Of a stretch of DNA of 6,149 bases, positions 1-6,149 are shown piece by piece (position 1 is the stretch's first letter; each line of letters begins with the position of its first letter). A model generated the notes under the pieces. The model ran no database searches, was not told the origin of the DNA, and saw nothing but the letters and a program-made list of their open reading frames with translations. Origin of the DNA: Stenotrophomonas sp. (GTDB lineage Bacteria > Pseudomonadota > Gammaproteobacteria > Xanthomonadales > Xanthomonadaceae); contig DMZT01000120.1 in assembly GCA_003484865.1 (NCBI GenBank), positions 1 through 6,149 of the forward strand. The letters run 5' to 3'. The position numbers were made by a program, and so were the translations under genes.

Positions 1-2406
1 GGCAACCCGTTCCCGCAGCTGGCGATCGGCGAATACAAGGTCATCAGCGGCAACTACAAGGCCGAATACGGCCAGGTGTCGAGCGCGGCCGTGACCGCGG
101 CCACCAAGTCCGGCACCAACGAGTTCAAGGGTGAAACCTTCTACCGTTACACCAACGAAGACATGCGCGCCAAGACCCCGGCCGAGCGTCAGGCTGGCCA
201 GACGAAGGAGGCATCGGCCGAGAAGGAATACGGGTTTGCATTGGGTGGTCCGATCATCCAGGACAAGGCTCACTTCTTCGTGACCTATGAAGCCAAGCGC
301 TTCGACCTGCCGGTCACCATCGCGCCTGACGGCGCGGTCGGCCGTGCTGCCGCCCTGCTGCCGCCGGAAGGCGCCGCCGGTCTCGGCCCGGCCAGCCAGC
401 CGTTCCAGCAGGATCTGATCTTCGCCAAGGTCGACTTCGAGCCGACCGACAACGATCGCATCGAGCTGACCTTCCAGGATCGCGATGAAACCCAGTCGCA
501 GTTCAGCGGCCAGACCGCGCCGGAAGCCGGCCGTGAAGTGGTCAACACCGACCGTCGTTACGCCCTGCGCTGGAACCACAGCGGCGAGCGTTACTACAAC
601 GAACTGATGGTCACCCATGAAGATTCGTTCAACAACCCGACCCCGCTGACCCTGGCCAACGGCATCACCTACACCGCACCGGACGGCACCGAAGACCGCA
701 CCGTGGTGAAGATCGGTGGCGCATCGGCGCTGGATTCGCAGGTGAAGGGCCAGAAGGGCTGGTCGATCGAAGACAACCTGACCCTGGATGGCATCCAGTG
801 GGCCGGCGATCACACCATCAAGATGGGCGCCAAGTACAAGCAGATCGACCTGTACGCATCTGACGCGGCGCAGATCAACCCGACCTTCACCTACACCCTG
901 GGCGATCCGGACTTCCCGGATTCCATCCCCTACAAGGCGCAGTTCGTCAAGCCGGTGACCGGCGTGTCGGGCGTGTCGGGCGAAGTGCGTTCGAAGTCCA
1001 AGCAGATCGGCTTGTTCATCCAGGACGACTGGCAGGTCAACGATCACCTGCAGCTCAACCTCGGCCTGCGCTGGGACTACGAGAAGACCCCGTCGTACCT
1101 GGACTTCGTCACCCCGCAGCAGGTGGTCGACGCGATCTACTCGCAGGATCCGCGTGCGGCCGCTGGCCAGACCTACGCCGATTCGCTGGCGCTGGGTGGC
1201 CTGAACATCGGCGATTACATCAGCACCGGCAAGAACCGCAAGGCGTTCAAGGATGCCTGGCAGCCGCGCCTGGGCTTCTCGTATGACCTCAACGCCGACG
1301 AGCAGCACGTGTTCCACGGTGGTGCCGGTCGTTCGTACGATCGCGACCTGTTCGACAACCTGCAGCTGGAAACCACCAAGCTGGCCCTGCCGCAGCCGAC
1401 CATCTACTTCCGCAATCCGTCGACCGGCACCTGCATCAACGGTCAGGCCGCCTGCTACGACTGGAACCCGAACCTGCTCAACGGGATCGGCAACCTGCAG
1501 ACCCTGGTCGGCTCGACCAGCAATGCCGGTCTGGAAGTCGATCTGCTGAACAACAACCTCAAGGTGCCGTACTCGGATCAGTTCAGCTTCGGCATGAGCA
1601 ACCAGGTGGGTGAGTGGCTGACCGATGCCACCATCTCCCGCACCCTGAGCTACGACGGCTTCGCCTTCACCCTGGGCAACCGTTACCCGACCGGCCAGTT
1701 CTTCGATGACCCGCGCCTGTGCGGCGGCACCGACCCGGGCCTGAGCCAGGCCTGGAGCTGCAACGTGCCGGGCTTCGGCAGCCTGATCATCGGTCAGCAG
1801 GGCATCAAGACCCGTGCGACCCAGGTCCTGCTGTCGGCGCAGAAGCCGTTCACCCAGGAAAGCGGCTGGGGTACCTCGGTGGCCTACACCTGGACCACCG
1901 CGCGCCACAACCGCGACATCAACGAGAAGTACGCGTTCGACCGCGGCCTGATCGAGGATTACCCGACCATCCGTTCCAACGGCGCGCCGCGCCACCGCCT
2001 GGTGGTCACCGGTTCGTACGCGGGCTTCTGGGGCATCACCTTCGGTGGCAAGGTCACCCTGGCCACCCCGACTGCCGTCAATGACTGGTACGGCGTGCCG
2101 CAGGCCAGTGGCTACAACCTGCCGACCCCGCAGGCCGCGGTGCCCAACGCCAATGGCAAGTTCCTGCTGGGTGGCAAGATCTTCGGCTACCGTTCGGTCG
2201 ATCTGCAGGCGACGAAGACGTTCAAGATGCCGGGCGAGACCGAGCTGTACGCGCGCATCGACATCATCAACGTGTTCAACTTCGACAACTTCTCCACCTA
2301 CAACTACGTCAAGACCAACGGCAAGCTGCAGGCCAGCTACAACGAGACCGGCGACATCATCGGTACGCCGCGTCAGGTGAAGGCAGAAGTCGGCTTCCGC
2401 TTCTGA
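1..2406 (+). CDS. TonB-dependent outer-membrane receptor, Oar-like, 5'-truncated
   Basis: Active-transport outer-membrane receptor, energised by TonB-ExbBD, probably for a carbohydrate given its neighbours. The frame is open from base 1, so the gene begins upstream; the first in-frame GTG (base 76) lies inside the plug domain and is not the true start. 801 residues are visible. Residues about 12-44 are the end of the plug, with the typical pattern AEYGQ then VTAATKSGTNEFKG; the rest is a beta-barrel rich in alternating aromatic strands (for example residues 335-360, with GLFIQDDWQVNDHLQLNLGLRWDYE split over two strands). The protein ends in GFRF, with the terminal Phe usual for outer-membrane barrels. 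Oar-like receptors of this family are typically about 950-1050 residues, so the signal peptide, any N-terminal carboxypeptidase-regulatory-like domain and most of the plug are missing. Two close Cys pairs (visible residues 478/485 and 574/587) lie in likely extracellular loops. A strong hairpin follows the stop codon. Substrate is not readable from sequence. Confidence 0.93.
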   Translation, partial: GNPFPQLAIGEYKVISGNYKAEYGQVSSAAVTAATKSGTNEFKGETFYRYTNEDMRAKTPAERQAGQTKEASAEKEYGFALGGPIIQDKAHFFVTYEAKRFDLPVTIAPDGAVGRAAALLPPEGAAGLGPASQPFQQDLIFAKVDFEPTDNDRIELTFQDRDETQSQFSGQTAPEAGREVVNTDRRYALRWNHSGERYYNELMVTHEDSFNNPTPLTLANGITYTAPDGTEDRTVVKIGGASALDSQVKGQKGWSIEDNLTLDGIQWAGDHTIKMGAKYKQIDLYASDAAQINPTFTYTLGDPDFPDSIPYKAQFVKPVTGVSGVSGEVRSKSKQIGLFIQDDWQVNDHLQLNLGLRWDYEKTPSYLDFVTPQQVVDAIYSQDPRAAAGQTYADSLALGGLNIGDYISTGKNRKAFKDAWQPRLGFSYDLNADEQHVFHGGAGRSYDRDLFDNLQLETTKLALPQPTIYFRNPSTGTCINGQAACYDWNPNLLNGIGNLQTLVGSTSNAGLEVDLLNNNLKVPYSDQFSFGMSNQVGEWLTDATISRTLSYDGFAFTLGNRYPTGQFFDDPRLCGGTDPGLSQAWSCNVPGFGSLIIGQQGIKTRATQVLLSAQKPFTQESGWGTSVAYTWTTARHNRDINEKYAFDRGLIEDYPTIRSNGAPRHRLVVTGSYAGFWGITFGGKVTLATPTAVNDWYGVPQASGYNLPTPQAAVPNANGKFLLGGKIFGYRSVDLQATKTFKMPGETELYARIDIINVFNFDNFSTYNYVKTNGKLQASYNETGDIIGTPRQVKAEVGFRF

Positions 2407-2414
2407 TGCAACAA

Positions 2415-2442
2415 CGGCCCCGTCTTCGGACGGGGCCGGTTT
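2415..2442 (+). terminator. Probable intrinsic terminator of the receptor gene
   Basis: Nine bases after the receptor stop codon there is a perfect 10-bp GC-rich stem (2415-2424 with 2429-2438) closed by a TTCG tetraloop. The T run that follows is short (TTT, 2440-2442), so termination may be incomplete. It separates the receptor transcript from the downstream operon. Confidence 0.8.
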
Positions 2443-2444
2443 CA

Positions 2445-2480
2445 TGGCAATGGCTGGCCTTCGGGCCAGTCCATTGTCCA
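2445..2480 (+). other. Intergenic hairpin with TTCG loop
   Basis: The left arm 2445-2459 pairs with 2464-2480 over 15 bp, interrupted only by single-base bulges at T2470 and T2477, around a TTCG loop at 2460-2463. No T run follows, so it does not look like a terminator. Its 3' arm (2472-2480) can instead pair with 2510-2518 of the next hairpin. Function unknown; it may be part of a small RNA or leader. Confidence 0.6.
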
Positions 2481-2518
2481 GGCCGGTGCCACGGAGGGTG
2501 GCAGCGGCCTGGGCAATG
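2472..2518 (+). repeat. 47-base near-perfect inverted repeat
   Basis: 2472-2485 pairs with 2505-2518 (14 pairs including one G-T wobble), then a single G/G mismatch at 2486/2504, then 2487-2492 pairs with 2498-2503, leaving a GGAGG loop at 2493-2497. This gives 20 pairs in all. It overlaps and competes with the preceding hairpin for bases 2472-2480. It could be a structured RNA element or a dispersed palindromic (REP-like) element. It lacks the GTAG end I would expect of the best-known Stenotrophomonas REPs. Confidence 0.6.
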
Positions 2519-2531
2519 ACCCGCGGCTCTG

Positions 2532-2553
2532 GACCACGCCTGCGTGGTTTTTT
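2532..2553 (+). terminator. Intrinsic terminator with six-T tail
   Basis: The stem CCACG (2534-2538) / CGTGG (2543-2547) is extended by A2533-T2548 and possibly G2532-T2549, has a CCTG loop, and runs straight into TTTTTT (2548-2553). This is a classic rho-independent signal. It lies over 140 bases after the receptor stop and after that gene's own hairpin. It is therefore either a back-up terminator, the 3' end of a separate small RNA, or an attenuator ahead of the glycoamylase-like gene. Confidence 0.72.
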
Positions 2554-2564
2554 AAGGACGCGTT

Positions 2565-2580
2565 CTGTAAACGATTTCAG
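2565..2580 (+). promoter_or_regulatory. LacI/GalR-family operator
   Basis: CTGTAAACGATTTCAG is a 16-bp palindrome with a central CG and mismatches only at two symmetric position pairs. The inner 14 bases fit the LacI/GalR-type pattern TGNAANCGNTTNCA. It sits 11 bases after the T tract of the upstream terminator and 52 bases before the chosen start of the glycoamylase-like gene, where a repressor would block the operon promoter. A weak -10-like TATGCT lies at 2593-2598, with no good -35 at 17-bp spacing, so the promoter itself is not confidently placed. The regulator gene is not in the window. Confidence 0.65.
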
Positions 2581-2619
2581 GTCATTGGACGTTATGCTTC
2601 CCAGTCACGAACAACGCAC

Positions 2620-2625
2620 AAGGAG
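2620..2625 (+). promoter_or_regulatory. Ribosome binding site of the glycoamylase-like gene
   Basis: AAGGAG with a 7-base spacer to the ATG at 2633. This decides the start: in-frame ATGs at 2444 and 2594 have no comparable site, 2444 would run through the hairpins, terminator and operator, and only the 2633 start puts a lipoprotein signal at the N-terminus. Confidence 0.88.
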
Positions 2626-2632
2626 TTGGCCC

Positions 2633-4246
2633 ATGCAGGCACGCCACCTGTTGACCGCTGCGACGATCAGTCTCGCCGTCGCTGCCTGCCAGCCGCAGGC
2701 CCAGCAGGAGCCGGCCAAGCCCAAGCCGCCCGTGATCCTGGTCGAGGCGGATGTGCCGCCGCGGCCGATGAAGCCGGAGCTGCCGCCGCTGTTCGACGAT
2801 ATCGAGCGCCGCACCTTCCAGTTCTTCTGGGATACCACCAACGAGGTCAACGGGCTCAGCCCGGACCGTTACCCGTCGCGCCCGTTCGCCAGCATCGCCT
2901 CGGTGGGCTATGCGCTGACCGCCTATCCGATCGGCATCGAGAACGGCTGGGTCAGCCGCAACCAGGCGATCGACCGCACCCTGCTGACGTTGAAATTCTT
3001 CCGCGACCTGCCGATGGGCCCGCAGCGCACCGGCAAGGGCGGCTACAAAGGCTTCTACTACCACTTCCTGGACATGCAGGAAGGCCGCCGCTACGACAGC
3101 TGGGTGGAACTGTCCAGCGTGGATACCGCGCTGCTGATGATGGGCGTGCTGTTCGCGCAGTCCTATTACGATGGTGACGACGCACGCGAAAAAGAGATCC
3201 GCGAGATCGCCGATACGCTGTACAAGCGCGTGGACTGGCCGTGGCTGCAGCAGCGCGCGCCGCTGATCTCGATGGGCTGGTTCCCGGAGAGCGGCTTCAT
3301 CGACCACGACTGGATGGGCTACAACGAGGCGATGATGGTCTACATCCTCGCGCTCGGCTCGCCGACCCACCCGGTCAGCCCGGACGCCTGGACGGTCTGG
3401 ACGCGTACCTACGACAACGACTGGGGCGTCTACCAGGGCCAGGAATACCTGTCCTTCGGCCCGCTGTTCGGGCACCAGTACACGCATGTTTGGGTGGACT
3501 TCCGCGACATCCAGGATGCCTACATGCGCGAGCGGGGCAGCACCTACTTCCTCAACAGCCGTTCGGCTGCCCTGGCGCAGCGCGAGTACGCGATCGCCAA
3601 CCCGATGAACTGGAAGGATTACGGCCAGAACGTGTGGGGCCTGACCGCCAGCGATGGCCCGCAGAACACCACCCAGGAATACCGCGGCGAGCAGCGCCAG
3701 TTCCGCCATTACTCTTCGCGCGGCGCGGGCCTGCGCGAGAATTTCGATGACGGCACCATCGCGCCGACCGCGGCGATCGCCTCGATCGTGTTCGCGCCGG
3801 AAGAAGTCATCCCGGCCGCGGTGGAGATGCACAAGCGCTACGGCGACTACATCTATTCCAGCTACGGCTTCCTGGATTCGTTCAACCCGAGTTTCAACTA
3901 CGACATTCCGATCAAGACCGGTCGCCTGGTGCCGGATCGCGGCTGGGTGGCCAGCGATTACATCGGTATCGACCAGGGCCCGATCCTGACCATGATCGCC
4001 AACTACCGGAACGATTTCGTCTGGGATGTGATGAAGAAGAACGCCCATATCCGCAAGGGTCTGGAGCGTGCCGGCTTCAGCGGTGGCTGGTTGACCCCGG
4101 AAGGCGAGGATCAGCCGATGGAACTGCAGAAAGATGAAAAGGCGGCCTCGGCCCGCTCGGTCGGCATCGCCGAATCGCGCGCGGCGGCCGCCCAGGAACA
4201 GAAAAACAATTCCAATTCGAACCGCAACCAGCAGCAGGGGAAGTAA
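2633..4246 (+). CDS. Glycoamylase-like / GH144-type glycoside hydrolase lipoprotein
   Basis: Predicted lipid-anchored carbohydrate hydrolase of 537 residues. Residues 1-18 are a short signal sequence ending in the lipobox AVAA-C19; Gln at +2 is compatible with outer-membrane retention. Residues 20-50 are a Pro/Lys/Gln linker. The catalytic domain runs from about 53 (DDIERRTFQFFWD) to about 495 and reads as an alpha/alpha-barrel type, with family-like segments WVELSSVDTALLMMG (157-171), GWFPESGFIDHDWMGYNEAM (215-234, cut here to its first 20 residues), LALGSPTHP (239-247) and the late YGFLDSFNP (411-419). These match the glycoamylase-like domain (PF10091) used to define GH144, whose characterised members act on beta-1,2-glucan; the generic label 'glucoamylase' is often given to such proteins but is not supported as an alpha-glucan activity. 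Acidic residues such as E159 and D164 are candidates for function, but I cannot assign the catalytic pair. The tail (about 504-537) is low-complexity, rich in Ala, then Asn/Gln/Ser. First gene of an operon with an ABC sugar importer. Confidence 0.88.
   Translation: MQARHLLTAATISLAVAACQPQAQQEPAKPKPPVILVEADVPPRPMKPELPPLFDDIERRTFQFFWDTTNEVNGLSPDRYPSRPFASIASVGYALTAYPIGIENGWVSRNQAIDRTLLTLKFFRDLPMGPQRTGKGGYKGFYYHFLDMQEGRRYDSWVELSSVDTALLMMGVLFAQSYYDGDDAREKEIREIADTLYKRVDWPWLQQRAPLISMGWFPESGFIDHDWMGYNEAMMVYILALGSPTHPVSPDAWTVWTRTYDNDWGVYQGQEYLSFGPLFGHQYTHVWVDFRDIQDAYMRERGSTYFLNSRSAALAQREYAIANPMNWKDYGQNVWGLTASDGPQNTTQEYRGEQRQFRHYSSRGAGLRENFDDGTIAPTAAIASIVFAPEEVIPAAVEMHKRYGDYIYSSYGFLDSFNPSFNYDIPIKTGRLVPDRGWVASDYIGIDQGPILTMIANYRNDFVWDVMKKNAHIRKGLERAGFSGGWLTPEGEDQPMELQKDEKAASARSVGIAESRAAAAQEQKNNSNSNRNQQQGK
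4236..4242 (+). promoter_or_regulatory. Ribosome binding site of the solute-binding protein gene
   Basis: AGGGGAA lies within the last codons of the upstream gene, 7 bases before the GTG at 4250. It supports the GTG start; an in-frame TTG at 4256 is a less likely alternative. The start follows the upstream TAA by 3 bases in the same frame, so translation is probably coupled. Confidence 0.65.
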
Positions 4247-4249
4247 GCA

Positions 4250-5596
4250 GTGCCATTGTCGTCGCGCCCGAAGCTGGGGTTGAGTCTGTTGCTGCTGATT
4301 GCCGGCAGTCTGTTGTTGAGTGCCTGCCGGAAAGAACCGGAAGGGGTCACCGTGCGTTTCTGGGCGATGGGCCGCGAGGCCGAAGTCGTCACCGGCCTGG
4401 TCCGTGAGTTCGAAGCGGAAAATCCCGGCATCCATGTCGATGTGCAGAACATCCCGTGGACGGCCGCGCATGAAAAGCTGCTGACCGCGTTCGCCGCCGA
4501 AGGGCTGCCGGACGTGTGCCAGCTGGGCAATACCTGGATCCCCGAGTTCGCCGAACTCAATACCCTGACCCCGCTGCAGCCCTACGTGGCGCAGTCCAAG
4601 GTGGTGGACCCGGCCGACTACTTCCAGGGCATCTGGGATACCAATGTCATCCACGACGAACTGGTCGGGGTGCCGTGGTACGTGGATACGCGCCTGCTGT
4701 ATTACCGCAAGGACATGCTCGCCAAGGCCGGCTACGACCACCCGCCGCGCAGCTGGGCCGAGTGGAACGAGATGATGGCGGCGATCAAGGCCATGCAGGG
4801 CCCGAACCGCTACGCGGTACTGATGCCGATCAACGAGTTCGAGCAGCAGCTGTCCTTCGCGCTGCAGCAGCCCGATCCGTTGCTGCGCGATGAAGACACC
4901 CGTGGCAATTTCAGCAGCCCGGGCTTCCGCAGGACGCTGGGCTTCTACGAGAACATGTTCGCGCAGGGCTGGGCCCCGCGCATGTCCGAGACGCAGATCT
5001 CCAACGTCTGGGACGAGTTCTTCCGCGGCTTCAATGTGTTCTACGTGTCCGGCCCCTGGAACATCCGCGAGTTCAAGAAGCTGCAGCCCAAGGAACTGGA
5101 AGGGCAGTGGGGCACCGCCGCACTGCCGGGTCCGGATGGCCCGGGCGCGGGCATCGCCGGCGGGACCAGCCTGGTGATCTTCCGCGATTCGAAGCAGAAA
5201 GAAGCCTCGTGGAAACTGATCGAGTTCCTGTCGCGCCCGGCGATCCAGGAGCGCTTCCATTCGATCATCGGCGACCTGCCGCCGCGGCGCAGCACCTGGG
5301 AATACCCCTCGCTGGCCAACGACCCATTGGCGCAGCCGTTCCGCGACCAGCTCGAGCGGGTCAAGCCGACCCCGAAGGTGCTGGAGTGGGAGCGGATCGC
5401 CCAGGAAATGCGGATCACCACCGAACAGGTGGTGCGTGGTGGCCTAGACCAGGATCAAGCAGTGAAAGAGCTGGACGAACGCGTGGACAAGGTCCTCGCC
5501 AAACGCCGCTGGATGCATGAGCAGCACCGGCAGGAATCCTCCGGGGCGAGCGACACGGCGCACTCCAGTGCGGTGGCCACGGAGGCGGCACCATGA
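4250..5596 (+). CDS. Family 1 sugar ABC transporter substrate-binding lipoprotein
   Basis: Extracytoplasmic receptor that delivers a sugar or oligosaccharide to a CUT1-type ABC importer; 448 residues, normal for the family. GTG start. Residues 1-25 form a signal with a leucine-rich core (9-23) and a lipobox LSA-C26, so the mature protein should be lipidated; +2 is Arg. Binding-protein landmarks follow in order: the first beta strand VTVRFWAM (33-40), EFEAENPGIHVDV (53-65), KLLTAFAAEGLPDV (76-89), the hinge-proximal VGVPWYVDTRLLYYRKDMLAKAG (139-161, in two parts), PRSWAEW (166-172), and a C-terminal lobe with GGTSLVIF and the usual SWKLIEFLSRPAIQERF pattern. The C-terminal 25 or so residues are a hydrophilic Ser/Ala/Glu tail. 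It lies 3 bases after the hydrolase gene and overlaps the permease gene by 4 bases (ATGA), so it belongs to that operon. Substrate cannot be read directly; products of the adjacent hydrolase are the best guess. Confidence 0.93.
   Translation: MPLSSRPKLGLSLLLLIAGSLLLSACRKEPEGVTVRFWAMGREAEVVTGLVREFEAENPGIHVDVQNIPWTAAHEKLLTAFAAEGLPDVCQLGNTWIPEFAELNTLTPLQPYVAQSKVVDPADYFQGIWDTNVIHDELVGVPWYVDTRLLYYRKDMLAKAGYDHPPRSWAEWNEMMAAIKAMQGPNRYAVLMPINEFEQQLSFALQQPDPLLRDEDTRGNFSSPGFRRTLGFYENMFAQGWAPRMSETQISNVWDEFFRGFNVFYVSGPWNIREFKKLQPKELEGQWGTAALPGPDGPGAGIAGGTSLVIFRDSKQKEASWKLIEFLSRPAIQERFHSIIGDLPPRRSTWEYPSLANDPLAQPFRDQLERVKPTPKVLEWERIAQEMRITTEQVVRGGLDQDQAVKELDERVDKVLAKRRWMHEQHRQESSGASDTAHSSAVATEAAP
5579..5585 (+). 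promoter_or_regulatory. Ribosome binding site of the permease gene
   Basis: ACGGAGG inside the end of the binding-protein gene, with a 7-base spacer to the ATG at 5593. It confirms the start of a permease frame that has no stop within the window. Confidence 0.8.
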
Positions 5597-6149
5597 AGCA
5601 GCGTTCGCTTGCCGGCTGGATGTTCGCCGGTCCGGCCATTCTGGTCATCGCGGTGTTCTTCGGCCTGCCGGTGTTCTCGGCGCTGGCGCTGAGCATCACC
5701 GATTTCGATCTGTACGCACTGGCCGACGGTGACAACCTGCGCTTCGTCGGCCTGGGCAACTACATCGATCTGCTGCAGACCCCGATGTTCTGGAAGTCGC
5801 TGTGGAATACCACGTACTTCGTGATCGTCGGTGTGCCGCTGTCGATCGCGGTGTCGTTGGGTGCGGCGATCCTGCTCAATGCACCGGCCGCCCGTTTCAA
5901 AGCGTTGTTCCGTACCGCGCTGTTCGCTCCGGTGGTGACCACCTTGGTCGCGGTGGCGGTGATCTGGCGTTACCTGTTCCATACCAGCTACGGCCTGGTG
6001 AATTACGGCCTGGGCCATCTGGGCATCAGCCCGATCGACTGGCTGGGCGACCCGAACTGGGCGATGCCGACCATCATGCTGTTCGCGGTGTGGAAGAACT
6101 TCGGCTACAACATGGTGATCTTCCTGGCCGGCCTGCAGGCGATTCCGCA
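5593..6149 (+). CDS. MalF/UgpA-type sugar ABC transporter permease, 3'-truncated
   Basis: Inner-membrane subunit of a CUT1-type sugar importer; 185 residues are visible, about 60% of the usual 290-300. The N-terminus is MKQRSLAGWMFAGPAIL, typical of the first permease of such systems. Predicted membrane segments lie at about 10-34, 72-96, 108-130 and 160-182, with the periplasmic loop after the first containing the common FVGLGNYIDLL motif (51-61). The last residues, FLAGLQAIP, are the family lead-in to the cytoplasmic EAA loop that contacts the ATPase; the window ends just before that loop. The start overlaps the binding-protein stop (ATGA), indicating translational coupling. A partner permease of the MalG type is expected directly downstream. 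No ATPase gene is visible. Confidence 0.93.
   Translation, partial: MKQRSLAGWMFAGPAILVIAVFFGLPVFSALALSITDFDLYALADGDNLRFVGLGNYIDLLQTPMFWKSLWNTTYFVIVGVPLSIAVSLGAAILLNAPAARFKALFRTALFAPVVTTLVAVAVIWRYLFHTSYGLVNYGLGHLGISPIDWLGDPNWAMPTIMLFAVWKNFGYNMVIFLAGLQAIP

Noticed and set aside
1..75. Treating the GTG at base 76 as the start of the receptor gene.
   Set aside because: The frame is open to base 1 and bases 1-75 encode plug-domain sequence continuous with the rest, so the gene is cut by the window edge.
2585..2598. TTGGAC (2585-2590) and TATGCT (2593-2598) as a sigma-70 promoter pair.
   Set aside because: The two hexamers are only 2 bases apart and cannot act as -35 and -10 of one promoter; TATGCT alone is a weak candidate, so no promoter feature was called.
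2444..2632. A 63-codon N-terminal extension of the hydrolase from the ATG at 2444 (or 13 codons from 2594).
   Set aside because: It would place hairpins, a T6 terminator and an operator inside the coding region and bury the lipoprotein signal. The ATG at 2633 has a well-spaced AAGGAG and starts directly with the signal sequence.
2582..5260. An 892-codon open frame on the minus strand, antisense to both the hydrolase and binding-protein genes.
   Set aside because: Its product is a low-information mix rich in Arg, Leu, Val, His and Gln, with no recognisable domain. It mirrors codon positions of two real genes that happen to share one frame, a common shadow in high-GC DNA where antisense stops are rare.
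5455..6018. A 187-codon minus-strand open frame opposite the end of the binding protein and the permease, and shorter minus-strand frames there.
   Set aside because: The + strand reads as a clear permease with membrane segments and family motifs; the minus-strand products are Arg/Gln/His-rich with no known features.

Overview
The window looks like a chromosomal fragment of a high-GC gammaproteobacterium, most likely family Xanthomonadaceae (Stenotrophomonas, Xanthomonas or a close relative). Three things point that way: strong G/C third-position bias, an Oar-like TonB-dependent receptor, and a receptor + glycoside hydrolase + ABC sugar transporter arrangement like the carbohydrate-utilization (CUT) loci of that family. 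Genus is an inference. All genes are on the + strand. I see no mobile element, CRISPR array, tRNA or rRNA.

Layout. (1) 1-2406 is the 3' part of a large TonB-dependent outer-membrane receptor gene, cut by the window start. (2) 2407-2632 is a 226-base intergenic region with no convincing gene but much structure: a terminator just after the receptor, two further hairpins that compete for one shared segment, a second terminator with a six-T tail, a LacI/GalR-type operator, and a strong ribosome binding site. (3) 2633-4246 encodes a 537-residue lipoprotein of the glycoamylase-like / GH144 type. (4) 4250-5596 encodes a 448-residue family 1 solute-binding protein that also carries a lipobox. (5) 5593-6149 is the start of a MalF/UgpA-type sugar permease, cut by the window end just before the expected ATPase-contact (EAA) loop. 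Genes 3 to 5 are tightly packed (3-base gap, then a 4-base ATGA overlap) and are almost certainly one operon.

Working model (inference): the receptor imports an oligosaccharide across the outer membrane, the lipid-anchored hydrolase cuts it, and the binding protein hands the products to a CUT1-type ABC importer whose second permease lies beyond the window. The hydrolase family is best known for beta-1,2-glucan, so beta-1,2-glucan or its oligosaccharides is the leading substrate guess. The LacI-type operator 52 bases before the hydrolase start suggests sugar-responsive repression of the operon. The least explained part is the structured RNA-like segment at about 2445-2553.
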